From: Microvirga sp. BSC39
GTDB taxonomy: Bacteria; Pseudomonadota; Alphaproteobacteria; Rhizobiales; Beijerinckiaceae
NCBI RefSeq assembly: GCF_000739015.1
Contig: NZ_JPUG01000078.1
Span: forward strand, 248,001 to 312,000
Length of the DNA: 64,000 bases
Direction of reading: 5' to 3'
This document shows positions 17,752 through 26,239 of this stretch, in pieces. The notes under the pieces are model-generated. The model was not told where the DNA came from. It ran no database searches and saw only the letters and a program-made list of their open reading frames with translations. Each line of letters opens with the position of its first letter. The first letter of the stretch is position 1. Made by a program: the position numbers and the translations under genes.

Positions 17752-18675
17752 ATGGAGGAAGCCTTGCTCACGAGTTCAGCCGCCGGCGTCTATGTCATCT
17801 GTCCCACGCCCTTCGAGAGCGACGGGCGGGTGGACGTCGCCTCGACCGACCGTATGGTCGAGGCCTACCTGAAGGCCGGGGCTACCGGACTGACCATCCT
17901 CGGCATTATGGGCGAGGCGCCGAAGCTTGCCGCCGACGAGGCGCTCGCCTTTGCCCGCCAAGTCATCAAGGCGGTGGCCGGCCGTGTTCCCGTCATTGTC
18001 GGCGTCTCGGCGGCGGGTTTTGCCGCCATGTCGGGCCTGTCCTCCAAGGTGATGGATGCAGGCGCTGCCGGCGTCATGATCGCCCCGCCGTCGACCCTCA
18101 AGACCGACGATCAGATCGTGTCCTACTACGCCGATGCAGTGGAGGCCATCGGCACGGATGTGCCGTGGGTCATTCAGGATTACCCGCTCACCACCAACGT
18201 GGTCATGAGCCCGAAGGTGATCATGCGCATCATCGAGCAGAGCCCCTCTTGCGTCATGCTCAAACATGAGGACTGGCCGGGCCTCGACAAGATCACGACG
18301 TTGCGCCGTGCGAGCGATGCCGGCCAGGTTCGCCGCGTGTCGATTCTCTGCGGTAATGGCGGCATGTTCCTGCCCTTCGAGATGGAGCGGGGCGCCGACG
18401 GCGCCATGACGGGCTATGCCTACCCTGAGATGCTGGTGGGCGTGGTCAACCTCATCAACGAGGGCAAGCGGGCGGAGGCGCACGATCTCTTCGACCGGCA
18501 TCTGCCGCTGGTGCGCTACGAGACCCAGCCTGGCGTGGGGCTCGCCGTGCGCAAGTACGTGCTGAAGCGGCGCGGCATCATCGCGACCGACACGCTGCGC
18601 AAGCCTGGGCCGAAGCTGAGCCCGGAGACGATCGCCGACATCGAATGGCTGATGGAGCGCATCGAGCGCCCGTAA
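17752..18675 (+). CDS. Dihydrodipicolinate synthase (DHDPS)/N-acetylneuraminate lyase family aldolase
   Basis: 307-residue (beta/alpha)8 class I aldolase. Schiff-base Lys is K171 in SCVMLKHEDWPG and the supporting Tyr is Y144 in VIQDYPLTT, both at family spacing. The GTTGE-type pyruvate loop is changed to GIMGEAPKL, so this is not a standard DapA; a 2-keto-3-deoxy sugar acid aldolase/dehydratase or related catabolic enzyme is more likely. The start is uncertain: I use ATG 17752, but TTG 17764 follows a GGAGGA directly. The SDR gene follows after 17 bp, so the two form an operon. Confidence 0.85.
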   Translation: MEEALLTSSAAGVYVICPTPFESDGRVDVASTDRMVEAYLKAGATGLTILGIMGEAPKLAADEALAFARQVIKAVAGRVPVIVGVSAAGFAAMSGLSSKVMDAGAAGVMIAPPSTLKTDDQIVSYYADAVEAIGTDVPWVIQDYPLTTNVVMSPKVIMRIIEQSPSCVMLKHEDWPGLDKITTLRRASDAGQVRRVSILCGNGGMFLPFEMERGADGAMTGYAYPEMLVGVVNLINEGKRAEAHDLFDRHLPLVRYETQPGVGLAVRKYVLKRRGIIATDTLRKPGPKLSPETIADIEWLMERIERP

Positions 18676-18692
18676 CAACAAGGGATTCTAAG

Positions 18693-19472
18693 ATGAAAAC
18701 AGGATTGGAAGGCAAGCGCGCGCTCGTTCTCGGCGCGAGCAAAGGTTTGGGCTTCGGCATCGCCCAGGGACTGGCGGAGGAGGGCGCCCGTGTGGCTATC
18801 GCGAGCCGCACGATGGAAGGCTCGAAGGCCGCCGCCGACAAGATCGGCAAGGATGTTCTGCCGTTCGTCTGCGATACGGGCAAGGTCGATCAGGTCGATG
18901 CTCTGGTCAAGGATCTGACGAATGCGTTGGGCGGTGTCGACATCCTCGTCCTCAACAGCGGCGGTCCCCCTCCCGGCAAGGCGCAGGGCGTGTCGTCCGA
19001 TCAGTGGCGGCAGTCGTTCGATGCGATGTTCGTCAATCTGGTGCGGATCGCCGATCAGTTGCTGCCCGGCATGATCGAGCGCAAGTTCGGCCGCATCATC
19101 TCGGTGATCTCGTCCGGTGTGATCCAGCCGATCCCAAATCTTGCTATCTCCAATGCCATCCGTCCCGCGCTTGTGGGCTGGGGCAAGACGCTGGCGAGCG
19201 AGGTTGCCGCCTCGGGCGTGACGGTGAATGCCATTGCGCCCGGCCGCATCGCCACCGACCGCCTGAAGCAGCTCGACGCCGCTAATGCCGAGCGCACGGG
19301 CCGCTCCGTGGAGGATGTGGCCGCAGCCGCTCGCGCGGGCATTCCGGCGGGCCGCTATGGCGAGATCGAGGAGTTTGCGGCAGCGGCCGTGTTCCTCGCC
19401 AGCGAGAAGGCCTCGTTCATGACGGGCTCGATCCTGCGTGTGGATGGCGGTCAGATCTCGTCCGTGACCTGA
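18693..19472 (+). CDS. SDR family oxidoreductase of the BKR-like divergent subgroup
   Basis: 259 residues. NAD(P) motif LGASKGLGFGIAQGL (GxxxGxG) and NSGG in place of NNAG are present. The usual Ser...Tyr-xxx-Lys active site is not: after ISVISSG the segment reads PNLAISNAIRPALVGWGKTLA, with no Tyr-xxx-Lys. The subgroup of SDRs with this SNAIR/SNALR pattern is known to lack the standard tetrad, so catalysis may use other residues or be absent. The C-terminus (AAAVFLASEKASFMTGSILRVDGG) is normal. Cotranscribed with the aldolase-family gene, which suggests sugar-acid metabolism. Confidence 0.87.
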   Translation: MKTGLEGKRALVLGASKGLGFGIAQGLAEEGARVAIASRTMEGSKAAADKIGKDVLPFVCDTGKVDQVDALVKDLTNALGGVDILVLNSGGPPPGKAQGVSSDQWRQSFDAMFVNLVRIADQLLPGMIERKFGRIISVISSGVIQPIPNLAISNAIRPALVGWGKTLASEVAASGVTVNAIAPGRIATDRLKQLDAANAERTGRSVEDVAAAARAGIPAGRYGEIEEFAAAAVFLASEKASFMTGSILRVDGGQISSVT

Positions 19473-19479
19473 TGAAAAT

Positions 19480-19505
19480 GGGTGAGGCAAGATCCTGCCT
19501 CACCC
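19480..19505. terminator. Bidirectional terminator between SDR and chrA
   Basis: Perfect 10-bp inverted repeat (GGGTGAGGCA / TGCCTCACCC) with a 6-base loop in the short gap between two convergent genes. It lies directly against the chrA stop codon, so it can serve both strands, though T-runs are weak; on the minus strand TTTTCATC follows. Confidence 0.7.
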
Positions 19506-20906
19506 TCACGCGATGGCACCGGCTGCGTACAGAGCAATCCCCGCAGCCGACGTCGCGGCCAGGGTTGGCAGCATCCCGACCTTGAAGCGGAACATGGCGA
19601 CGATGGCGGCGGCCGACAGGAGCAACGCCCAGAGATTCACGCTCTCCCACACAGGCGCGTCAAAGTTGAGAACGCCCCATTCTACGGGTCGAACGTCCCT
19701 GAAGATCGTGTGGATGCCGAACCAGATAGCGAGGTTCAGGATCACGCCCACGACGGCTGCCGTGATAGCCGTCAATGCGCCGCTTAAAGAGCGATTGCCG
19801 CGCAGCACCTCAATGTAAGGGGCGCCGAGAAAGATCCACAGGAAGCAGGGCGCAAAGGTCACCCATGTGGCGAGAAGGCCGCCCAGCGTGCCTGCAAGAA
19901 GCGGAGGAAAGGCGCCGGCATCCCGAAAGGCTGCCATGAAACCCACGAACTGCAGCACCATGATCAGCGGCCCCGGCGTCGTCTCGGCCATGCCGAGGCC
20001 ATCCAGCATCTCGCCGGGGTTTAGCCAACCATAGGTCTCGACCGCCTGCTGCGCCACATAGGCCAGAACCGCATAGGCGCCACCGAACGTCACCAGCGCC
20101 ATCTTGGAGAAGAAGACGGCAATCTGACTGAAGACATTGCCGTCGCCGAGAAGCAGCAGGAGGGCTGCGACGGGCACGAGCCAGAGCGCCAGCCACACGG
20201 CGGCTATGCGCAGGCTTCGTCCTGTATTGGGTCTTGCGTGAGCTGGCAGCTGCTCTCCAAGGAGGTTGTCGCCTTCCTCTGCGCTTTGACTGCCATGCCC
20301 ACCGACCTGGAACTGCGGCAGGCTTGCTCTTCCTCCAAAGAAGCCCACCAGGCCGGCGGAGAGGATAATCAGCGGGAAAGGAGCGTCGAGAAAGAAGATC
20401 GCCACGAAGGCAGCCGCCGCAATCCCGATCAGGACCGGGTTCTTCAGGGCGCGTTTGCCGATCCGCACGACCGCCTCGAGCACGATGGCGAGCACGGCCG
20501 CCTTCAAGCCGAAGAAGAGCGCCGCGACAAAACCGATCTTGCCGTAGAGGGCATAGATCCAGCTCAGGCCCATGATGGCGATGATGCCTGGCAGGATGAA
20601 CAGGCCGCCGGCCATGAGGCCACCGCGCGTGCGGTGCATGAGCCAGCCCACATAGGTGGCAAGCTGCTGCGCTTCGGGACCGGGCAGGAGCATGCAGTAG
20701 TTGAGCGCATGCAGAAACCGGCTCTCCGAGATCCAGCGCTTCTCCTCGACCAGGACGCGATGCATCACGGCAATCTGGCCCGCAGGTCCGCCGAAGCTTA
20801 GCGCGGCGACCCGCAGCCAGACGCGAAAGGCTTCTCCTAAGGAGACGCCATGGCTTGGCGAGAACTGAGGATTTGAGTTCTGCCTATCCTGTATTGTCTC
20901 GCTCAT
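19506..20906 (-). CDS. chrA: Chromate efflux transporter ChrA
   Basis: 466 residues, the long (two-domain) CHR family form with about 12 helices. Each half has the CHR signature: FRVWLRVAALSFGGPAGQIAVM with EEKRWISESRFLHALNYCML in the first, and FFSKMALVTFGGAYAVLAYV with GLGMAETTPGPLIMVLQFVG in the second. ChrA expels chromate from the cytoplasm using the proton motive force. I start at ATG 20906, one base after the chrB-like stop; upstream codons overlap that gene. The pair makes a chromate-resistance operon. Confidence 0.94.
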   Translation of the reverse strand: MSETIQDRQNSNPQFSPSHGVSLGEAFRVWLRVAALSFGGPAGQIAVMHRVLVEEKRWISESRFLHALNYCMLLPGPEAQQLATYVGWLMHRTRGGLMAGGLFILPGIIAIMGLSWIYALYGKIGFVAALFFGLKAAVLAIVLEAVVRIGKRALKNPVLIGIAAAAFVAIFFLDAPFPLIILSAGLVGFFGGRASLPQFQVGGHGSQSAEEGDNLLGEQLPAHARPNTGRSLRIAAVWLALWLVPVAALLLLLGDGNVFSQIAVFFSKMALVTFGGAYAVLAYVAQQAVETYGWLNPGEMLDGLGMAETTPGPLIMVLQFVGFMAAFRDAGAFPPLLAGTLGGLLATWVTFAPCFLWIFLGAPYIEVLRGNRSLSGALTAITAAVVGVILNLAIWFGIHTIFRDVRPVEWGVLNFDAPVWESVNLWALLLSAAAIVAMFRFKVGMLPTLAATSAAGIALYAAGAIA

Positions 20907-20907
20907 A

Positions 20908-21732
20908 TCAAGTTCCCGGCTTCTTTGACGGCCAGTTGTGGGTTTCGTCCGTTGCATCCCGACACCAGCGGTAGAAGGCGTCGTAGAGCAGAAGCCCAGC
21001 CTCGAGTTGGGCGAGATCGTCCGAATACATGCGCGATAGTCCCAGGGAGGCGGCCAGCAGGCCTGACGACTCAGGGGCGAGGTCGAGCCGAGCCGTGTCG
21101 GCGCCTCTCACGATCAGGGCGAGGCGTCTTAAGGGATTGGTGCCAAGCCCGAACTCCTCGACCATGACATCGAAAGTGCAAAGCTCCCCGCGATGGCTCC
21201 AGAAGATGCCTTCACCGTCAATATCAAAAGGCGTGGCTCCAAACCGCTCCACGACACCGGGAACTTCCGAAGTCGGAACGAACAGGAATACCGCATTCGG
21301 ATCGACGAAGCGGCGGATCAGCCACGGGCAGGCAATCCGGTCGATCTTCGGGCGCGAGCGCGTCACCCAGATTGTTCGTCCCTGCAGATCGCGGGGTGGG
21401 ATCCTAGCGGTGGGCACCATAGGCAAGTTAGCTCGAGCCCAGGCTAGACTCCCTCCTTCAAGGGTGTTGGCCGGGATGCCTGCATGACGGAGCCAGGCTG
21501 CAACGCCATGGCTGAGCTTCAGCCCTTTTTGGCAGATCACGATGGCGGATCTATCCGTAAAGTCATGTGCCCAGTCTGAAACCGTATTGAATGGGCGTCT
21601 GATGGAGCCTGGAATGAGACGCGGGTCGCCTTCAAAATCCTCTTCAGTGCGTACATCGATGAGGACCGGGCACTTGGGTGTGCCGACAAGGCGAGCAAGC
21701 TTTTCAGCCGAGATGGTGTTGAATGACGACAT
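20908..21732 (-). CDS. Rhodanese-ChrB fusion, chromate resistance protein
   Basis: 274 residues. Residues 1-105 form a rhodanese domain (LIDVRTEEDFEGDPRLIPGS; active-site loop from C67 in IVICQKGLKLSHG). Residues about 115-270 are a ChrB C-terminal domain (IWVTRSRPKIDRIACPWLIR, DIDGEGIFWSHRGELCTFD, GLLLYDAFYRWCRDAT). ChrB proteins regulate or aid chromate resistance; the usual N-terminal ChrB part is replaced here by the rhodanese. The catalytic Cys is kept, so sulfur transfer or a reductase-type role is possible. Directly upstream of chrA with a 1-base gap. Confidence 0.9.
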   Translation of the reverse strand: MSSFNTISAEKLARLVGTPKCPVLIDVRTEEDFEGDPRLIPGSIRRPFNTVSDWAHDFTDRSAIVICQKGLKLSHGVAAWLRHAGIPANTLEGGSLAWARANLPMVPTARIPPRDLQGRTIWVTRSRPKIDRIACPWLIRRFVDPNAVFLFVPTSEVPGVVERFGATPFDIDGEGIFWSHRGELCTFDVMVEEFGLGTNPLRRLALIVRGADTARLDLAPESSGLLAASLGLSRMYSDDLAQLEAGLLLYDAFYRWCRDATDETHNWPSKKPGT

Positions 21733-21868
21733 GATGCATCCGTGAGTGTCTGGTGCGGATGCGATGCTTGGGCATGTCGCCTCGTGGGGAGATCGCGGTC
21801 CCCATGACTGCCATCAAAGTTCAGCCCTGCGGTTTTGTCAAATCAATTCAAAGGTCTCTGAAACAACC

Positions 21869-22657
21869 TCAGAAGTCCTGCTCGGCGCTCCGCTCCAGCG
21901 TCTGAACCACGAGGCCATTCTCGACAAGCGTGTGCCAAACGTCTTCGGCGGTATCGGCGAAGTTGACCAGTTCGCGATCTCTCTCGCTCACCATGCCGTG
22001 TTCGAGGAGTGCGTCGAACTTGATGACGGATTGCCAATAGGCTTTGTCGAAGAGCACGATGGGCAAAGGCGGCGCCTTGCCCGTCTGCCGGAGGGTCAGG
22101 ATCTCGAACAGTTCGTCCAGGGTGCCGAAACCTCCGGGGAACACCACGAGCGCATTGGCCCGCATGGCCAGGTGCATCTTGCGCATCGCGAAATAATGGA
22201 AGCGGAAGTTCAGGTCCGGGGTCGAATAAGCATTCGGCTCCTGCTCGTGCGGCAGGGTGATGTTGAAGCCGATCGACGGCGCCCCCACGTCGGACGCTCC
22301 CCGGTTGGCCGCCTCCATGATGCCGGGTCCGCCGCCCGTGGCGATGACATTGTCGCGCGTTCCGCTGGTGACGGTCAGGGCGCCTCCGCGCTGCGAAGCG
22401 ATGGCGCCGAAGGACCGGGCCTGCCCGTACCAGAACGGGTGCCGCCCGGGCCCATCCTCCCGGATGCGCGCGCTGCCGAACACCACGATGGTCGAGCGCA
22501 CGCCCCAGGTGCGAAGATGCTCCTCGGCTTTGGCGTATTCCAGCATGAACCGCACGCCCCGCGTGGAGTCGCCGAGCAGGAAATCCTGATCGAGCGCGGC
22601 TAGACGATAGGAGGGCGAGGCCATGTTGGCCGCAGCCGAACGCTTGCTGTCATCCAT
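21869..22657 (-). CDS. LOG family protein (TIGR00730-type Rossmann fold)
   Basis: 262 residues. Carries both family motifs: GGGPGIMEAANRGA and FPGGFGTLDELFE (PGGxGTxxE), which bind nucleotide monophosphate and hold catalytic Arg/Glu. LOG proteins cleave cytokinin riboside or nucleotide 5'-monophosphates; in bacteria the substrate is often AMP-like. The long N-terminal part (about 50 residues before TIVVFGSARI) marks the larger LOG subgroup. Start ATG 22657 follows an AAGGAG Shine-Dalgarno (GGAG 9 bases upstream); a start 11 codons upstream lacks one. Confidence 0.9.
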   Translation of the reverse strand: MDDSKRSAAANMASPSYRLAALDQDFLLGDSTRGVRFMLEYAKAEEHLRTWGVRSTIVVFGSARIREDGPGRHPFWYGQARSFGAIASQRGGALTVTSGTRDNVIATGGGPGIMEAANRGASDVGAPSIGFNITLPHEQEPNAYSTPDLNFRFHYFAMRKMHLAMRANALVVFPGGFGTLDELFEILTLRQTGKAPPLPIVLFDKAYWQSVIKFDALLEHGMVSERDRELVNFADTAEDVWHTLVENGLVVQTLERSAEQDF

Positions 22658-22710
22658 GGGGTGGGGCTCCTTTGACCCGGCCACGCACAAAGCACAGTTT
22701 CGAAGCCGCG

Positions 22711-22926
22711 TTAATTCCCCATTGGGCCGATTGGGAGTTCCTGAGGTCCGGAGGGAGGAATCCCCACCGGCTCGGCTGGACTGGGTGCCTCGCTGGGGGT
22801 GACGGGCGGGACGCCGACCGGTTCCTCAGGAGCCGGGATGCCCGCAGGTCCCGGATCGGGATGCACGGGCTGGGGCATCGGACTGGGCACGTCGGGTTGT
22901 GGATTGGGGGACGGCGTATCGGACAT
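22711..22926 (-). CDS. Small proline-rich hypothetical protein
   Basis: 71 residues, about one third proline, with recurring PEEPVGVPP / PAEPVGIPP-type blocks and no membrane helix or signal peptide. Likely disordered. Start ATG 22926 has a GGAAGG eight bases upstream; an in-frame ATG three codons earlier sits on that site. A perfect EcfG-type promoter lies 70 bp upstream (22997-23022), which supports it as a real, stress-induced gene. Function unknown. Confidence 0.62.
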   Translation of the reverse strand: MSDTPSPNPQPDVPSPMPQPVHPDPGPAGIPAPEEPVGVPPVTPSEAPSPAEPVGIPPSGPQELPIGPMGN

Positions 22927-22996
22927 GTCTCGCATCCTTCCTGGCTCGGTGCCGGCCGGCACCCCTATGGCATCGCAATGGCATAACTAGGCTGCG

Positions 22997-23022
22997 AACG
23001 GGGGATGAACTGGGTTTGTTCC
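22997..23022 (-). promoter_or_regulatory. EcfG-type (general stress response) promoter
   Basis: On the minus strand: GGAAC (23022-23018), 17-bp spacer, CGTT (23000-22997). This is an exact match to the alphaproteobacterial EcfG sigma consensus GGAAC-N16/17-CGTT. It points at the small proline-rich gene starting at 22926. Confidence 0.72.
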
Positions 23023-23149
23023 GAGCCCTCCCTACAGGGCAAGGCTGCAATGAATTTTCCCTATAGCCCCTCGCGTCGCGCTCGCTATATCAAAGGCGCA
23101 CGAAGGAAGAGGGCGAAGCACAGCCCTCAAGGAAAGCGAGCGCCAGCCG

Positions 23150-24346
23150 ATGGACCACCTGTCTTCAACGAACATTGCCCGTATTCTGCCGGTGGACGGG
23201 TTCCAGGGGGCCCTTGTCGGGCGTGTCTGGCGTCCGGGTCTCGGGCCTTCGGTGGTAGCCGTCAGAGAGGATGGCCTCTTCGACATTTCCTCCACATGCT
23301 CCACGGTCAGCGATCTTGCCGCCATGGATGATCCGGCGCGTGTCGTGAAGACCGCACAGGGCGAGAGGATCGGCTCACTGGAGGAGATTGCCGCCAATAC
23401 GGCTCCCGACAGCCGCGACTCCTCGAAGCCCTGGCTTCTGGCGCCGATCGACCTTCAGGTCGTCAAGGCTGCCGGCGTCACTTTCGCGGTCTCCATGCTG
23501 GAGCGCGTCATCGAGGAGCGGGCGCGTGGCGACGCCAGCGCGGCAGCGGCGATCCGGGCCGAGGTTCTCCGACTCGTGGGCGATGATCTCAGCCGCCTCA
23601 AGCCGGGCTCGGCCGAGGCCATGGCGCTGAAAAAGGTTCTCATGGCCCAGGGAGCCTGGAGCCAGTATCTCGAGGTGGGCATCGGGCCGGACGCGGAGGT
23701 CTTCACCAAGGCGCCGACCCTGTCCTCCGTCGGTGCCTTCATGGATGCCGGCCTGCATCCCAAATCCACCTGGAACAACCCTGAGCCGGAAGTGGTGGTG
23801 ATCGTCACCGCTGAAGGAAAGATCGTGGGCGCGACCCTGGGCAACGACGTGAACCTGCGCGATTTCGAAGGACGCTCGGCTCTGCTGCTCTCGAAGGCGA
23901 AGGACAACAATGCGTCCTGCTCGGTCGGCCCCTTCGTGCGGTTCTTCGACGAGACCTTCTCCCTCGATGATGTGCGCCAGACCACGGTGACGCTCACGGT
24001 CGAAGGGGAGGATGGGTTCAGGCTCGAAGGTTCGTCCTCGATCACGAAGATCAGCCGGGATCCCGAGGATCTGGTTGCACAGACGGTCGGGCCGCACCAT
24101 CAGTACCCGGACGGTTTTGCGCTTTTCTTAGGGACGATGTTCGCTCCCACGCAGGATCGGGGCGAGCCCGGCATGGGCTTCACCCACAAGCATGGTGACA
24201 TCGTCACCATCGCGGCTCCCAAGCTCGGCGCGCTCGTCAACCGCATGAAGCCCAGCTCCGAATGCGAGCCCTGGACCTTCGGGTTGCGCGCACTCATGTC
24301 CAACTTGGCCCAGCGGGGCCTCATCAACACCAGACAGGCAGGTTAA
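23150..24346 (+). CDS. Fumarylacetoacetate hydrolase (FAH) family protein
   Basis: 398 residues. The catalytic FAH domain occupies roughly the C-terminal 270 residues, with PEVVVIVTAEGKIVGATLGNDVNLRD (metal-binding region) and the ending GEPGMGFTHKHGDIVTIAAP. This longer FAH type is often a 2-keto-3-deoxy-pentonate/hexonate dehydratase-like or hydrolase enzyme in sugar-acid pathways. The aldehyde dehydrogenase gene begins two bases after its stop, so they are coupled; together they resemble the end of the non-phosphorylative pentose route giving 2-oxoglutarate (inference). Confidence 0.88.
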   Translation: MDHLSSTNIARILPVDGFQGALVGRVWRPGLGPSVVAVREDGLFDISSTCSTVSDLAAMDDPARVVKTAQGERIGSLEEIAANTAPDSRDSSKPWLLAPIDLQVVKAAGVTFAVSMLERVIEERARGDASAAAAIRAEVLRLVGDDLSRLKPGSAEAMALKKVLMAQGAWSQYLEVGIGPDAEVFTKAPTLSSVGAFMDAGLHPKSTWNNPEPEVVVIVTAEGKIVGATLGNDVNLRDFEGRSALLLSKAKDNNASCSVGPFVRFFDETFSLDDVRQTTVTLTVEGEDGFRLEGSSSITKISRDPEDLVAQTVGPHHQYPDGFALFLGTMFAPTQDRGEPGMGFTHKHGDIVTIAAPKLGALVNRMKPSSECEPWTFGLRALMSNLAQRGLINTRQAG

Positions 24347-24348
24347 CG

Positions 24349-25824
24349 ATGACGAAGAACTATATTGCGGGCGAGTGGCTTGCCGCGTCGGAGGCCTCGC
24401 CGAACATCAACCCGTCCAATACCAACGACGTGCTGGGCGAGTTCGCCCGCGCGTCTGCGGCTGAAGCCGAGCGCGCCATTGCTGCGGCCTATGACGCCTT
24501 CCCGGCCTGGTCGCGCTCCTCGATCCAGCAGCGCCACGACATCCTGAAAACCGTCGGCGACGAGATCCTGGCCCGCAAGGAGGAGCTGGGACGTCTTCTC
24601 TCCCGTGAGGAGGGCAAGACACTGCCCGAGGGCATCGGCGAGGTCACCCGCGCGGCCCAGATCTTCCACTTCTTCGCCGGCGAATGCCTGCGCCTGGCCG
24701 GCGAGAAGGTGCCGTCCGTGCGCCCGCTCATCGACGTGGAGATCACCCGCGAGCCGGTGGGCGTCATCGGCCTCATCACCCCCTGGAACTTCCCCATCGC
24801 CATTCCGGCCTGGAAGATTGCCCCGGCGCTGGCCTACGGCAACACCGTGGTGTTCAAGCCTGCCGAACTCGTGCCGGGCTCCGCCCACGCGCTCTCCGAG
24901 ATCATCATCCGGGCCGGCGTGCCGGCCGGTGTGTTCAACCTAGTCATGGGCAAGGGCTCGGTGGTTGGCGAGGCGATGCTGCAGAGCCCCAAGGTCTCGG
25001 CGATCTCCTTCACCGGCTCGGTGCCCACCGGACGCCGCGTGGCCCAGACCTGCATCACGGCCGACCCCATGAAGAAGCTACAGCTGGAGATGGGCGGCAA
25101 GAACCCGATGGTGGTGCTCGATGATGCCGATCTCAAGGTGGCGGTGGACTGTGCCGTCAACTCGGCCTTCTTCTCCACCGGCCAGCGCTGCACCGCCTCC
25201 TCGCGGCTGATCGTGACCGAGGGCATTCATGACCGGTTCGTGGCCGCCATGCAGGAGCGAATGGCCGGTCTGGTGGTGGACGATGCCCTCAAGGCCGGCA
25301 CCCATATCGGCCCGGTGGTGGATCAGGGCCAGCTCGATCAGGACCTGAAGTACATCCGCATCGGCCAGGAGGAAGGCGCCAAGCTGGTGGCGGGCGGCGA
25401 GCTTCTGAAGCGAGATGCCCCCGGCTTCTATCTGGAGCCTGCCCTGTTCACTGAGGTGGACAACCGGATGCGGGTGGCGCGCGAGGAAATCTTCGGGCCA
25501 GTGGCCACAGTGATCCGGGCGAAGGATTACGACGAGGCGCTGGAGATCGCCAACGACACGCCGTTCGGCCTGTCGTCCGGCATCTGCACCACAAGTCTGA
25601 AATACGCCTCCCACTTCAAGCGCAATGCGGAGGCCGGCATGGTGATGGTGAACCTGCCAACAGCAGGCGTGGACTACCATGTGCCGTTTGGCGGGCGCAA
25701 AGGCTCATCCTATGGTCCGCGCGAGCAGGGCCGCTATGCAGCCGAGTTCTACACCACGGTGAAGACCGCCTACACCTTCGACGGAAACTCACCCTACGTG
25801 CCGAAAACCACAGCAAGCGAGTAG
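24349..25824 (+). CDS. NAD(P)-dependent aldehyde dehydrogenase (2-oxoglutarate semialdehyde dehydrogenase-like)
   Basis: 491 residues. Catalytic residues are intact: N147 (PWNFP), E247 (LQLEMGGKNP) and C281 (FFSTGQRCTASS), with the cofactor motif FTGSVPTGRRVA. Closest by pattern to 2-oxoglutarate semialdehyde dehydrogenases (KGSADH), which oxidise the semialdehyde made by keto-deoxy sugar acid dehydratases. Starts 2 bp after the FAH-family gene, whose product probably sits one or two steps earlier. Exact substrate is inference. Confidence 0.9.
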   Translation: MTKNYIAGEWLAASEASPNINPSNTNDVLGEFARASAAEAERAIAAAYDAFPAWSRSSIQQRHDILKTVGDEILARKEELGRLLSREEGKTLPEGIGEVTRAAQIFHFFAGECLRLAGEKVPSVRPLIDVEITREPVGVIGLITPWNFPIAIPAWKIAPALAYGNTVVFKPAELVPGSAHALSEIIIRAGVPAGVFNLVMGKGSVVGEAMLQSPKVSAISFTGSVPTGRRVAQTCITADPMKKLQLEMGGKNPMVVLDDADLKVAVDCAVNSAFFSTGQRCTASSRLIVTEGIHDRFVAAMQERMAGLVVDDALKAGTHIGPVVDQGQLDQDLKYIRIGQEEGAKLVAGGELLKRDAPGFYLEPALFTEVDNRMRVAREEIFGPVATVIRAKDYDEALEIANDTPFGLSSGICTTSLKYASHFKRNAEAGMVMVNLPTAGVDYHVPFGGRKGSSYGPREQGRYAAEFYTTVKTAYTFDGNSPYVPKTTASE

Positions 25825-26239
25825 GCTCTTCTCACAGCTTTCAACTCCGGCATCTCATTCATGCAGATGCCGGAGCCAAGCTCTTTAACCTATGTGATTG
25901 GTTCACGCCGGCCTGCCACGTCTTGTTGAGCAACATGGGCGGTCTCCGGCAGCGGCGCGTTGGCCGTCGGCCATCATGTTCTGAGCTGCATTAACTCTAT
26001 CGACAAAACTCGGGCAGCTTTTTGCCACATCCATTGAACTTTGCCACGCGAACGCCATCATAGGCTTTCAAAAGAATTCGGCTTACACGCTTGGAATTCC
26101 GCAGTATCAAACGTTGTTGCATGTCAAATCCAGGCGAGTTGCCTCGGGAGTATGAATTGTAACCTCGTTGTTTTGGGGCAGGATGCTGTAAATTCTTCGA
26201 GCTGGTACGCGGCACTCGGTTAATAGTAGAGAACTTAAT
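25825..26239. other. Gene-free gap with one hairpin
   Basis: 415 bp between the aldehyde dehydrogenase and the CYTH-like gene. Apart from the hairpin at 25845-25875 I see no gene, repeat or recognised promoter. The right half (about 26000-26240) is more AT-rich than its surroundings, as expected for a promoter region. Confidence 0.5.
25845..25875 (+). terminator. Probable terminator of the FAH-ALDH operon
   Basis: Perfect 11-bp inverted repeat (CTCCGGCATCT / AGATGCCGGAG) with a 9-base loop, 20 bp past the aldehyde dehydrogenase stop. It is followed by CCAAGCTCTTTAA, a poor T-run, so it could be Rho-assisted. Confidence 0.6.

Noticed and set aside
21733..21868. Weak stem TGGGGA/TCCCCA between the LOG gene and the rhodanese-ChrB gene
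   Set aside because: Only 6 bp with an 8-base loop and no T-run; not enough to call a terminator.
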